Assembly (NCBI GenBank): GCA_964460785.1
Contig: CAYWQB010000001.1
Coordinates: 62,001 to 126,000 of the forward strand
Origin: CAYWQB01 sp964460785
Lineage (GTDB): Bacteria; Chlamydiota; Chlamydiia; Chlamydiales; CAYWQB01
Length of the DNA stretch: 64,000 nucleotides
Reading direction: 5' to 3'
Part shown: piece by piece, positions 16,129 through 25,542 of the stretch
How the letters are laid out: every line of letters starts with the position of its first letter
Position numbering within the stretch: the stretch's first letter is position 1
Made by a program: the position numbers and the translations under genes
The notes under the pieces: generated by a model
Told to the model about the DNA's origin: nothing
The model's input: only the letters and a program-made list of their open reading frames with translations
The model's database searches: none

Positions 16129-18189
16129 ATGATCAGATTTTCAGCATATACTCTTCTTACACTCTTAAGTGCCCTTTATACCTCCTCTACTTACTCCCAG
16201 GAAGAGTTTAACCCTGACCCTGGAGCGAGCAAAGTCCATCAAAGAGAGGATTCCTTTTACCAAGAGGAGTATGGGCTTGACATCCTCCCCAGGTATCGAG
16301 ATGAAAAAGTTACGGATGAAATTTTAGAAGCCCAAAAAAACCCTTCGATTACTTCTCCTATTCCTGTGGTATTTCATCCTCCAGAGTACCTAGATAACCC
16401 AAAAACAGACTCTGCATTTCCCAATACAGAACGTGCACCAAACCGCTGGCAAGTCAACCTACAGTGGAAGCGATATCAAGAGGGAGATGCAGAGACCCCC
16501 TACCAATCAAATCCTACACAATATACGTGGCACCCCTATGAGCAGAGCTTGCTCAAGGGCGATATCCCTATTGATGGCAAAGATCTATTTCTATCACTAA
16601 CCGCCTCTCTATTGGGAAATTTCAACACCCGCACGCTTCCCTCTCCATCTGGAATTAGTGCCTCAACAGCCGGTTCTTTTGACTTTTATGGGCATGGCTC
16701 TCAGATATTCACTTTTACAAACTTCATCTTTCGTGCCGATCTTTTTAAAGGAGAAACAGCCTTTAAGCCCTTTGAGTGGTTTGTACGCATAGAGCCAGTT
16801 CTTTCTTTAAATTATCTCTCCACAGAGGAGAGCGGGCTGGTTAAAGTTGATCCAAGAGGAAGGGTTGGAGGCTCACCATCTGAAAACCCACCTCAACCCT
16901 CAATTTCTGGCATCAATAATCCCTCTAATGTAGATGCATTACTTACTGAGGTTAAAGAAGCCCCTCCCTCCTTTCAACACACTAAGCATACAAGACGCTT
17001 TGATCACTACTTGGCTTTGCAAGAGGCTTTGGTTGAGATACACCTGCTTGACCTTTCTGCAAACTATGATTTCCTAGCAATAAAAATGGGGAACCAGCTT
17101 TTTAATAGCGATTTCCGAGGCCTTATTTTCAATGATGTCAACACAGGACTTCGCCTCTTTGGAAATGCGTATAACAACCTGTACCAATACAATCTCGCCC
17201 TCTTTTATACACGAGAGAAAGACACCAACTCAGGCCTTAACACCTTCCACAGCCGACGCCAAACAGTATGGATAGCCAACCTCTATAAACAGGACTTCAT
17301 TCGCAAGGGGTATACTGCCGAGTTAAACTTTGTTGCGAATATTGATCGAGGAGACCGCTTCTATTATGATAAAAATGGCTTCTTAGCCCGCCCGTCTCCT
17401 TTAGGCTTAGTTCGCCCTCATAAGCTCCAAGCCTATTATCTAGGGTGGCTTGGTGATGGACACATTGGGCGCTGGAATATCAGCCATGCGTTTTACCAGG
17501 TTTGGGGACATGATGACTTCAATGGACTTGCTGGAGGTCCTACAGATATCAGTGCACAAGCAGCCTTTCTTGAGCTCTCTTATGATCATAATTGGATTCG
17601 TTATAAAGCGACTGGACTCTTTGCCTCTGGGGATCGCCATCCTGGAGAAGGAAAAGCACACGGGTTTGATTCTGTCACAGATAATATGAACATCTTAGGT
17701 GGCCCTTTCAGCTTTTTTCTAGGACAAGGCTTCAATCTAGGAGGAACAGCCACTCTCCTTACACAGCCCCTGAGTGTTTTTCCCAGCATGACCACCAGTA
17801 AAGTGGAGGGGCAATCCAACTTTGTCAACCCAGGAATCCTTATTGGAGGGATTGGAACAGATATTGAGGTCACTCAAAAGCTCAGGGGCTTTATGAATCT
17901 TAGCTACTTGCGCTTTGTAACCACTGCCCCTATTGAAAAAGCTTTGATGACAGGCTCGATTCGCAAGCCCATTGGCATTGACCTAAACTTCAGTGCTTTT
18001 TACCGCCCCCTTCTAACAGATAACATCATCTTCTTAGGAGGGATTGGGCTTCTTTTTCCTCGTTCAGGGTTTCGAGACATATACAGCAATAACTCAGAGC
18101 CTTTAGCTTCCTTTGGTAACACAAGTCCTACAGGCAATCTACGGAGTATGTACTATAGTGGATATCTTTCGCTTGCTCTCACTTACTAG
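16129..18189 (+). CDS. Outer-membrane beta-barrel protein paired with the decaheme-LVIVD cytochrome
   Basis: 686 residues with a signal peptide (1-24). After a periplasmic-looking N-terminal 120 residues the sequence has alternating hydrophobic/aromatic strands (LFLSLTASLLGNF, FRADLFKGETAF, FEWFVRIEPVLSLNYLS, YTAELNFVANIDRGDRF and others) and ends with an aromatic residue (SLALTY), typical of barrel insertion signals. No heme motif. Its end overlaps the start of the next cytochrome gene by 32 bases, so the two are co-translated. By analogy with porin-cytochrome conduits (MtrB/PioB type) it may be the porin through which electrons leave the periplasm; no homology to those proteins is claimed. 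Confidence 0.75.
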   Translation: MIRFSAYTLLTLLSALYTSSTYSQEEFNPDPGASKVHQREDSFYQEEYGLDILPRYRDEKVTDEILEAQKNPSITSPIPVVFHPPEYLDNPKTDSAFPNTERAPNRWQVNLQWKRYQEGDAETPYQSNPTQYTWHPYEQSLLKGDIPIDGKDLFLSLTASLLGNFNTRTLPSPSGISASTAGSFDFYGHGSQIFTFTNFIFRADLFKGETAFKPFEWFVRIEPVLSLNYLSTEESGLVKVDPRGRVGGSPSENPPQPSISGINNPSNVDALLTEVKEAPPSFQHTKHTRRFDHYLALQEALVEIHLLDLSANYDFLAIKMGNQLFNSDFRGLIFNDVNTGLRLFGNAYNNLYQYNLALFYTREKDTNSGLNTFHSRRQTVWIANLYKQDFIRKGYTAELNFVANIDRGDRFYYDKNGFLARPSPLGLVRPHKLQAYYLGWLGDGHIGRWNISHAFYQVWGHDDFNGLAGGPTDISAQAAFLELSYDHNWIRYKATGLFASGDRHPGEGKAHGFDSVTDNMNILGGPFSFFLGQGFNLGGTATLLTQPLSVFPSMTTSKVEGQSNFVNPGILIGGIGTDIEVTQKLRGFMNLSYLRFVTTAPIEKALMTGSIRKPIGIDLNFSAFYRPLLTDNIIFLGGIGLLFPRSGFRDIYSNNSEPLASFGNTSPTGNLRSMYYSGYLSLALTY

Positions 18190-21100
18190 GCTCTCTTTTT
18201 GCCTCTCCCCCTTGTTGATTGGCGCCCTATCCGCTTCTGATACGGACGTCTTACGAGGCCCTCCTATCTCCGTTCAGCCTCCCCCCTCTTCCCCATCTAA
18301 AAAAACAACCCTGGTAGACCAAACACAAGCACAAGTAGAAGCAAAAAGTTCTGGCTGCCTACAGTGTCATGAGGGCTCTCACGACCCCCACCAGTCAACA
18401 AATGTCCGCCTTGGGTGCACAGATTGTCATGGAGGAGATGCTCATCGTAATTTAGATAAAGAGCAGGCGCATATTCATCCTAAATTTCCTGAGCTTTGGC
18501 AAAATTCCGCAAACCCAGTGGATAGCTCTGTACTCTTAAATCATGAATCTACTGCCTTTATTCGCTTTTTCAATCCTGGTGATTTACGTGTAGCGGATGA
18601 AACATGCGGCTCCTGCCACATGGAAATTGTTGAAAATGTCATGCACTCTATGATGAACCATGGCGCAATGCTTTGGGGAGCAGCCCTTTATAACAATGGT
18701 TCTATCCCTTTGAAGAATTATGCCTTTGGCCAAGCCTATGGCAAAGATGGAGCCCCTTTAATTCTGAAAAGCCCAATCCCTGTGACGCCAGAAGACACAA
18801 AGAAGCTAGGGATTGTGCCCTACCTCGCACCAGCTCCTACTTTTCATGTTTCTCAAACAGCTAATATCTTCCGCATCTTTGAAAAAGGAGGAGAAAAACC
18901 CTTAGAGCTTGGTCTTCCCAACCCTTTTGAACCTCCAGGGCGACCGATTCGCCGCCTATCGGAGCGCGGCTTAGGCACCCTCACGCGTACAGACCCTCTA
19001 TTTCTTGGCTTCCATAAAACACGCTTGCACGACCCTTTGCTTGGCTTCTTAGGATCTAATAACCAACCTGGAGACTACCGGTCCAGTGGTTGCACATCTT
19101 GCCATATGGTTTATGCAAATGATCGCTCTCCGACCAACTCTGGATGGTATAGCAAGTATGGCCACCAAGGCTTAAGCTTCAGCTCTGATCCTGCAATCCC
19201 CAAAAATGAAAAGGGGCACCCTATAGACCACGTATTTACACGTTCTATCCCCTCCAGCCAATGTATGACCTGCCATATTCATGTAGGTAATAACTTTGTT
19301 AATCCCTACCTTGGATATACACTTTGGGATAAAGAGACCGATGGATCTTTTATGTATCCTAAGGAACAAAAGACCCCTACTGAAGAGGAGACGTTAAATA
19401 TTGTCTCCCGCGTCAATCCACAAGCTGCTGCTGCTCGTGGGCTTTGGGGAGACCTGGACTTTTTAGAGCATATTTCAGAATTGAACCCTAAGCTTAAGCA
19501 TACTCAGTTTGCGGACTACCATGGCCGTGGATGGATTATGAAGGCGGTTTTCAAAAAAGACAAAGAGGGCAACCTTCTTGATAAAGAGGACCAGGTGATT
19601 CCTTTTGATGATCCTGAAAAGTTTTCTAAAGCAGTCCACCTAAAAGATATCCACCTTGAAAAAGGCATGCAATGTGTGGATTGCCACTTTGATACAGATG
19701 TCCATGGCTCAGGTCTCCTTCACCAAGAGACGCGGGCTGCCACCACTATTGAGTGTATTGACTGCCATGGCACAGTGATGGACCGTCCCTCTCTGATCAC
19801 ATCAGGTGTTGGTGGTAAGGTACACTTGGCTACAACGAGTACTCCTTGGGGCCCTCGCTTTTATTGGGAGGGAACAAAATTATTTCAGCGCTCGATGATG
19901 AGCCCAGACCTCATTTGGGAAATTCCTCAAACAATAGATACTGTTACTCCAGGATCAGGCCATTACAATCCTGCTTCTGCCTATGCAAAAACTTTGACTC
20001 GGGATGGCTCTTGGGGCTCTCTTCCCTCAAAAGAGCACTGTCCAGAGTCTCTTGCTCATAGCAATGACAATATCTCTTGCCAAGTGTGCCATAGCTCGTG
20101 GGCTACAAGCTGTTTTGGCTGCCACCTTCCGATGAAAGTTAACCAAAAAGTTGCGACCAATAAATATGAGGGTACAGTCAGCCGCAACTTTACGACATGG
20201 AACCCTCAAGTGGTTCGAGAAGATGTCTATATGCTGGGAAAAGATGGAACAGTAAAAGACAATCGCATGGCCATCCTTCGTTCTTCTAGTGCTGTGCTTG
20301 TTAGCTCACAATCTACTAATAGAGAGTGGCTGTATACACATCAGCAGACGGTTTCTGCAGAGGGTTATAGTGGGCAAGCTTTCAACCCACACTTTCCACA
20401 TACCACAAGTGGAGCTGGGACAACAAAAAACTGTACGGACTGCCACTTATCAGCTCGCAATGATAATAATGCTTGGATGACTCAACTTTTAGGTATGGGT
20501 ACAGGTACTGTAAACTTTTTTGGTCGCTTTGCTTATGTAGCTGCTGGCCCTGGAGGTCTTTATGCGGTTGTTTGGACAGAACGAGAAGAGCCTCAGGCTG
20601 TGATTGGTAGCAGTTTACAAAAAGTTGCCTATCCTAACTTTTGGGAAGAACACCAAGACCATAAGCAAGAGCTACAGGAAAGTTATCACCATGGGAATAA
20701 TACCTTAGATCTGCAGTTGAGAGGTGAGTACCTCTATGCTGCCAGAGGAGAAAATGGCTTTGAAGTGTTTGATGTAGCCAACATCGACCATAAAGGTTTT
20801 TCTGAGCGTATTGTCACCTCTCCAGTCTCCCCTCTGGGACAACAGACACATATCCAAACGCCTTATGCAACCTCTGTCGTACTTCCTTCCACTCTGATGA
20901 TCGACCCAAATAGAACACATCTACCTGAAAACCTTGAACAGCCCATTCACCCTTTGTATAAGTATGCCTTTGTGACAGATCATGTTGAAGGGTTAATCCT
21001 TGTTGACGTCTCCTGCTTATTTGATGGAGACCCTGAAAACAATTTCCTAGAAAAGACTCTATCATTCAACCCAGATGGTCTCCTAAAAGGGGCAAACCAT

Positions 21101-21895
21101 GCCTTTGTTGCAGGATCCTTGCTTTACATTGTGAGTGAGAAGGGCCTTTATGTAGTCGATATTGATGACCCTTTAAAACCTAAAATTGTAGGTTCATATG
21201 ATGGGCCCTTTCTAAAAAATGCCCGTAAAATCAGTATCCAGTTCCGCTATGCTTTTATTACAGATGAAGAGGGGCTAAAAGTTTTTGATATCACACAAGA
21301 AAGAAGCCCGCAGCCAGTCGCAACACTTCCATTGAACAATGCGAATGGCTTATACCTTGCAAGAACCTATGCCTATATAGCCAATGGCTCTGAGGGCCTT
21401 GCGGTTGTGGATATTCAAAACCCTGAAGCTCCCAAGCTGCAGCAAAGCTTTACTGCCAAAGGTCAATTATCTGATGTGCAAGATGTAAAAATAGGTTCTG
21501 TGCACGCCTCTATGTATGCATTAGTAGCCAATGGCAAGCAGGGACTGTCTGTTGTGCAATTGATTTCGCCTGATACAGTGCCTGGTGCTGCAGGCTTTAG
21601 CCCTCCCCCAAGCCCACAACTTATTGCAACCTTCCCTACTGAAGGACGAGCTTTAGCTATTTCTAGAGGCCTTGACCGAGACCGCATTGTTGATGAAACC
21701 GGCAATCAAACTGTAGTCTTTGGCCGTGTAGGCTCTAGGCCTTTTAATAAAGAAGAGAGAGAGGCTTTTTTGAAAAAGCATGATGGAGAGCTCTTCTTTG
21801 TGGAGGATGTTTATAACCGAGGAGGCAAACTGATCAACCAGCAAGGAGAAGAGCTACCAAGAGCCTATGGAGAGCCTATTTGTCCAAATGATTAA
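18158..21895 (+). CDS. Large decaheme cytochrome c with C-terminal LVIVD-repeat beta-propeller
   Basis: 1245 residues from the GTG at 18158; TTG at 18173 is an alternative. A signal peptide follows (hydrophobic RLSFCLSPLLIGALSA). Ten CXXCH sites occur in the first two thirds: CLQCH, CTDCH, CGSCH, CTSCH, CMTCH, CVDCH, CIDCH, CQVCH, CFGCH and CTDCH. The last roughly 400 residues hold LVIVD-type repeats (YLYAARGENGFEVFDVAN, YAFVTDHVEGLILVDVS, LYIVSEKGLYVVDIDD, YAFITDEEGLKVFDI, YAYIANGSEGLAVVDIQ), which build a beta-propeller and are usual in extracellular proteins. It overlaps and follows the barrel gene, so it is a candidate terminal electron carrier at the outer membrane. The substrate or acceptor is unknown. 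Confidence 0.87.
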   Translation: MDIFRLLSLTRLSFCLSPLLIGALSASDTDVLRGPPISVQPPPSSPSKKTTLVDQTQAQVEAKSSGCLQCHEGSHDPHQSTNVRLGCTDCHGGDAHRNLDKEQAHIHPKFPELWQNSANPVDSSVLLNHESTAFIRFFNPGDLRVADETCGSCHMEIVENVMHSMMNHGAMLWGAALYNNGSIPLKNYAFGQAYGKDGAPLILKSPIPVTPEDTKKLGIVPYLAPAPTFHVSQTANIFRIFEKGGEKPLELGLPNPFEPPGRPIRRLSERGLGTLTRTDPLFLGFHKTRLHDPLLGFLGSNNQPGDYRSSGCTSCHMVYANDRSPTNSGWYSKYGHQGLSFSSDPAIPKNEKGHPIDHVFTRSIPSSQCMTCHIHVGNNFVNPYLGYTLWDKETDGSFMYPKEQKTPTEEETLNIVSRVNPQAAAARGLWGDLDFLEHISELNPKLKHTQFADYHGRGWIMKAVFKKDKEGNLLDKEDQVIPFDDPEKFSKAVHLKDIHLEKGMQCVDCHFDTDVHGSGLLHQETRAATTIECIDCHGTVMDRPSLITSGVGGKVHLATTSTPWGPRFYWEGTKLFQRSMMSPDLIWEIPQTIDTVTPGSGHYNPASAYAKTLTRDGSWGSLPSKEHCPESLAHSNDNISCQVCHSSWATSCFGCHLPMKVNQKVATNKYEGTVSRNFTTWNPQVVREDVYMLGKDGTVKDNRMAILRSSSAVLVSSQSTNREWLYTHQQTVSAEGYSGQAFNPHFPHTTSGAGTTKNCTDCHLSARNDNNAWMTQLLGMGTGTVNFFGRFAYVAAGPGGLYAVVWTEREEPQAVIGSSLQKVAYPNFWEEHQDHKQELQESYHHGNNTLDLQLRGEYLYAARGENGFEVFDVANIDHKGFSERIVTSPVSPLGQQTHIQTPYATSVVLPSTLMIDPNRTHLPENLEQPIHPLYKYAFVTDHVEGLILVDVSCLFDGDPENNFLEKTLSFNPDGLLKGANHAFVAGSLLYIVSEKGLYVVDIDDPLKPKIVGSYDGPFLKNARKISIQFRYAFITDEEGLKVFDITQERSPQPVATLPLNNANGLYLARTYAYIANGSEGLAVVDIQNPEAPKLQQSFTAKGQLSDVQDVKIGSVHASMYALVANGKQGLSVVQLISPDTVPGAAGFSPPPSPQLIATFPTEGRALAISRGLDRDRIVDETGNQTVVFGRVGSRPFNKEEREAFLKKHDGELFFVEDVYNRGGKLINQQGEELPRAYGEPICPND

Positions 21896-23673
21896 TCTAT
21901 TGCCTTAACTCTTTTACTGTACCCTGCAATAGAAACAAAGAGAACCTGACAGAGAATAAAACCTGCAAGCCAAGCAAAGGTACCTTCTGTAAACCCATAA
22001 GAGTGAAGGCCGATACCTAGAAGGTTCACCCCAAACCAAGAAAAACTCGTCACAATTGTGCTAAGAGCTGCAAGGCAGAGAAAACAGTGATCCGAGACCA
22101 TTCTTGCAAGCCTTAAGTGCAAGAGAGCTGCACACCAAAGGACAATCAGCAAAGCACCATTTTCTTTAGGGTCCCACCCCCAAAAGCGCCCCCAAGACTG
22201 GTCAGCCCAAATCCCTCCTAAGACCGTTCCTGTAAAAGACATTAAAGTACTAAACCCTGTGACCAGGTAAACTGTATGAGCAGCTTCTGTGATTTTCTTT
22301 TTTGACCAGTTGCCTGAAAGCAACCTGCGCACAAGATAGGCATTCGCCAAAAACCCTGAAACATAAGTACATGCATACCCGATAGTAATCACCACAACAT
22401 GTGTTGCAAGCCAGAAGTTAGAATCAAGGACTGCGCGCATGACTTCAATAGAGTCTCCAGACTGTGCTAAGTGGTGTGCGATAAGTTGTGTTGTCGCTCC
22501 AATAATTGCAGCCCCGATTAAGCTAAGAGCATTTCTTTGCTTCCACTCAATAAAGAAAAAAATCAGAACCGCAACCCATCCAATAAATACAGCGGAAGAA
22601 TATAAGGAAGTAACTGGAGGCCTTGCCTGAACATACATCCGAGTAAATAAACCAAAGCTATGCAGCAGTAAGGCTGGGACAGCTAAGGCCCAGCTGATGA
22701 AGTAAAACCCCTTTCGCCAAAAGAATCTTGAAACTACAGCAGCTAGAAATAAAGCTGTATAAAGGACCATGCACCAAAAAAAAGGCTGCACTTTCAGCAA
22801 AATACTTTCCCAATAAACCCTTGAGCGGTCCTGCTGGTTCAGTTGTAGCTGCTGTGCTTGATCTATTGAGTAGACCGCTGTATTGAATTTTTCTGGGATG
22901 CGCTCTCTATAACCACTTGATAACTCTCCCCATAGCAAAAGGGAGGTAGGAAGGCTTTTTTGAGAAGGAACGTCTAAAAGAGCCTCCCCCATTGTTTGCC
23001 ATGGTTGTTTACCAGTCTTGGGGAAGATGGCAAACTGTGCTGCTTGCGATAAAAATTGGTAGCGATCTTGCAGAGCAAGCAAAATCTCATAATCTTCTTG
23101 AGATAAGCTTCCTTGCTGTTGCAAGCGGACCTTCTCAAGGTAAAAATTTTGTTCTCGTTCAAAGTCCAGGCTATCTTGAAGCTGAATCGTATGACTCATT
23201 AACCAGTAAAGTAAGACTTGGTTACGTAACTGTACAATATCTCTTTCAAAAGCTGAGCGGCTTGTACTCTCTTTTTTCAAAGCTTCCAGGCCCAGCCGCT
23301 CAACCTCTTGTAAGTTTGGCTGAAGCTGCTGAAAGGAAAAATACTTTCCCTGATGACTCTTTAAACCAATTGCCCCCAGTACATCAGGATTATCAATACG
23401 AAATAAAGCACTTTCTGCAACCTCTTCGGGAGCAAACAGCACCTTTGTCAACCATTGAATGGCACTATATTTTTCACCATCTTCTTTGAAGCTCTGCTTC
23501 CCATGGATGACTAAAAGAGCATTGCGTGCCACTGTATCAAGAGGCTTGACGCGCCCTTCATGAAGCACAGGCAACTTAGCCATGCGCTTCCAGTCAAAGT
23601 CCTGCCATTCACACGCGTTAGCACAAGAAAAAGAAAAGGTCACAAGCAAACAAAAGATCAGTTGTCGTAGCAC
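21892..23673 (-). CDS. ccsA: System II cytochrome c heme-ligation protein CcsA (ResC)
   Basis: 593 residues. The C-terminal half is a multi-helix membrane domain with the heme-handling WWD motif W-G-R-F-W-G-W-D-P-K-E-N (about residue 495), which places heme on apocytochrome CXXCH sites at the outer face of the membrane. The N-terminal 290 residues after a signal-like segment form an extra periplasmic domain seen in some bacterial CcsA proteins. The gene's GTG start overlaps the resB stop by one base (TAGTG). It converges on the decaheme-LVIVD gene. With resB it supplies the maturation machinery for the 24 predicted c hemes of the island. Confidence 0.92.
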   Translation of the reverse strand: MLRQLIFCLLVTFSFSCANACEWQDFDWKRMAKLPVLHEGRVKPLDTVARNALLVIHGKQSFKEDGEKYSAIQWLTKVLFAPEEVAESALFRIDNPDVLGAIGLKSHQGKYFSFQQLQPNLQEVERLGLEALKKESTSRSAFERDIVQLRNQVLLYWLMSHTIQLQDSLDFEREQNFYLEKVRLQQQGSLSQEDYEILLALQDRYQFLSQAAQFAIFPKTGKQPWQTMGEALLDVPSQKSLPTSLLLWGELSSGYRERIPEKFNTAVYSIDQAQQLQLNQQDRSRVYWESILLKVQPFFWCMVLYTALFLAAVVSRFFWRKGFYFISWALAVPALLLHSFGLFTRMYVQARPPVTSLYSSAVFIGWVAVLIFFFIEWKQRNALSLIGAAIIGATTQLIAHHLAQSGDSIEVMRAVLDSNFWLATHVVVITIGYACTYVSGFLANAYLVRRLLSGNWSKKKITEAAHTVYLVTGFSTLMSFTGTVLGGIWADQSWGRFWGWDPKENGALLIVLWCAALLHLRLARMVSDHCFLCLAALSTIVTSFSWFGVNLLGIGLHSYGFTEGTFAWLAGFILCQVLFVSIAGYSKRVKAID

Positions 23674-24821
23674 TAAGCTCTCCCTTTTTTTCTAAAGCGC
23701 CTGCCAAAGGCCACTTGATAGCAAAGCCCTGCAACAATAATCGCACAGGCGATGTAAGGCACAAGCCGTGAGGGGTTATCAACTACCTGCAAAACAGATA
23801 AAGTGTCATTTTCTCCAAAGCTTGCCTGATAGAAGCTTTTCCCTCCTAAGCGAAGAGGTTGATTCATATAGATTAAGGTTTGGCGCCAATAATCTCCTTT
23901 TTCGTCATAAAGAGAAACAAGGCTGGAAAAATGGCTTGGGATTTCTGTACCTGGATGTTTTTCATGCGTGAACTTTTCAAGGTAAATAGAAAAGGGAAAG
24001 TAATACCTTTTATGGCGCAAAGAGATTTCATAAGTACGCTCGCCAACCCTTACTTCCTGAGGTGTTGGCATCGCAAGGGAAACTAACCAAGTTCCCAATG
24101 ACCGACCATAACTTTTGATCTCTAAAATACAGGAAGGGATATTGAGCTCATTGTCTTTTCTAGTCACAGACTTAGGCTGATAATAAACTTGTGTCCCCAA
24201 GCCTTGGGTAATAGGTAGTATAGAGCTTGGGTCACTTGGTTCTTTTAGCTTAAGATGAGAATTTGGGATCCACTGACGAATATGCAGAGTAAAGGGCAGC
24301 TCCTTATGACGCAAGTGCCGACTTGAAGCGCATAGCTCTTCAGGGAAAGTCACCACTTGATCATATTCAGAGGGCGTAAGATCTACAACTGCAAGCTCCG
24401 TCTCTGTTCGACTTTGCGTATAGTTTCGCACCTCTCCTTCTCTTAAAGCTAGCTGGCTTTCCACTGAAAACAAGGCTGTCCCAAACTCGCCTATAATCAG
24501 TAAGAGAAGGCCTCCATGGATACACAGTATGCCACAATGCTGCCAGCACAGCCGGAAGCGAGTGAAGTGAGCCGCCAGTAGGTTGATAACTAGGGTTCCC
24601 CCTACTAAAAAACCCCCTGGGAAAACAGGGATTGCAGCTTGCAGGCTTTGTGGGGACCAGTACAGGAAGAAGCTATGAAAGTAGGTCTTTTGAACATCTA
24701 CAATTCCAGTATGCACCTGAGAAAAGGTTCCTAGAATAACAAGGACCATAGCAGCTCCAAGGCATGCAATAGTCAAGTGCATTGAGGCTAATGGGCGTAG
24801 CCAACGCTTCCATTTATTCAT
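23673..24821 (-). CDS. resB: System II cytochrome c biogenesis protein ResB (Ccs1)
   Basis: 382 residues with ResB features: N-terminal helices (about 12-32 and 70-92, plus 97-115), a long periplasmic domain rich in beta structure ending with GKSFYQASFGEN, and a final helix around residues 355-375. ResB works with CcsA to deliver heme and hold reduced apocytochrome. Its start overlaps the lipoprotein gene by eight bases and its stop overlaps ccsA, so the three form one operon. Confidence 0.9.
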   Translation of the reverse strand: MNKWKRWLRPLASMHLTIACLGAAMVLVILGTFSQVHTGIVDVQKTYFHSFFLYWSPQSLQAAIPVFPGGFLVGGTLVINLLAAHFTRFRLCWQHCGILCIHGGLLLLIIGEFGTALFSVESQLALREGEVRNYTQSRTETELAVVDLTPSEYDQVVTFPEELCASSRHLRHKELPFTLHIRQWIPNSHLKLKEPSDPSSILPITQGLGTQVYYQPKSVTRKDNELNIPSCILEIKSYGRSLGTWLVSLAMPTPQEVRVGERTYEISLRHKRYYFPFSIYLEKFTHEKHPGTEIPSHFSSLVSLYDEKGDYWRQTLIYMNQPLRLGGKSFYQASFGENDTLSVLQVVDNPSRLVPYIACAIIVAGLCYQVAFGRRFRKKGRA

Positions 24822-25404
24822 GAGCAGACTTTAAACTTTTAAGCAAAGCATGAAACTTGGTTTGATTTTCTTCCACCAGAGCTTTTGGACCTACCATCTT
24901 CAAAAACCAGGTTCCTTTCTGATAGGGAATAATTGCTGCTAATAGTCCTTCTCCCTCTCCAGCTGTAAAATGAATTACTTTCGCTTCTCCTAAGGAAGTG
25001 GGCTCTTTCTGAACTTCTCTTTCCAGCTGGTCTAAACTCCAAGGCCCTTCCCCTAGCTGCTCTCGCCACCTGTTAACATTGGAAAGGTCTCCTCCTGCAG
25101 CCCCTCCTAAAAAAATCAGACTAATATCCAAAGATCCTTGAGAGCCCTTAACCTCAAAAGAAGCTATACGCATTCCACTTGCAGGTAGCTCTTGCCAATC
25201 AGCTGGTGTTTCCCATGTAAGAGGTGAAGAGGGCTTAGGAGGAGGAGGAACCCCGCCAAACTCGCTATGCAAAGAGGGTTTTTGAATCTTTGGAGAGAGG
25301 GTTTTATCCACTTTAGCTAAGCGATAGACTTTTGGCTCTTTACTATCCGAGCACCCAACAAATACCACCATTGCAGCCATAACGATTGCATATTTCCAAT
25401 GCAC
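24814..25404 (-). CDS. Lipoprotein at the head of the ccs operon
   Basis: 196 residues from the GTG at 25404, chosen because AAAGGT lies six bases upstream and the product then begins with a compact lipoprotein signal ending VVFVGC. A longer ATG start at 25440 is possible. After a Pro-rich linker there is a domain starting TWETPADWQELPASGMRIASF, a pattern I associate with small lipoproteins near ccs genes in Planctomycetes and Verrucomicrobia. It has no Cys after the lipobox, so it is not a thioredoxin. It may assist cytochrome assembly. Confidence 0.75.
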   Translation of the reverse strand: MHWKYAIVMAAMVVFVGCSDSKEPKVYRLAKVDKTLSPKIQKPSLHSEFGGVPPPPKPSSPLTWETPADWQELPASGMRIASFEVKGSQGSLDISLIFLGGAAGGDLSNVNRWREQLGEGPWSLDQLEREVQKEPTSLGEAKVIHFTAGEGEGLLAAIIPYQKGTWFLKMVGPKALVEENQTKFHALLKSLKSAHE

Positions 25405-25542
25405 AACTCTACCTTTTGCATAATATTCACTAGAAAGCATGCGATTTTCTTGCAGTAGAGAGGCTATTTTTTCAATCAGAAATCTAGTTAAGAGATCAAA
25501 AAAGAAAAATCTTGTCCTATGATGTGTTGAGCAATTCTTCTA

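Noticed and set aside
22992..23489. 165-codon open frame on the plus strand
   Set aside because: It is fully antisense to the ccsA N-terminal domain, which has clear family identity; the frame has no recognisable protein features.
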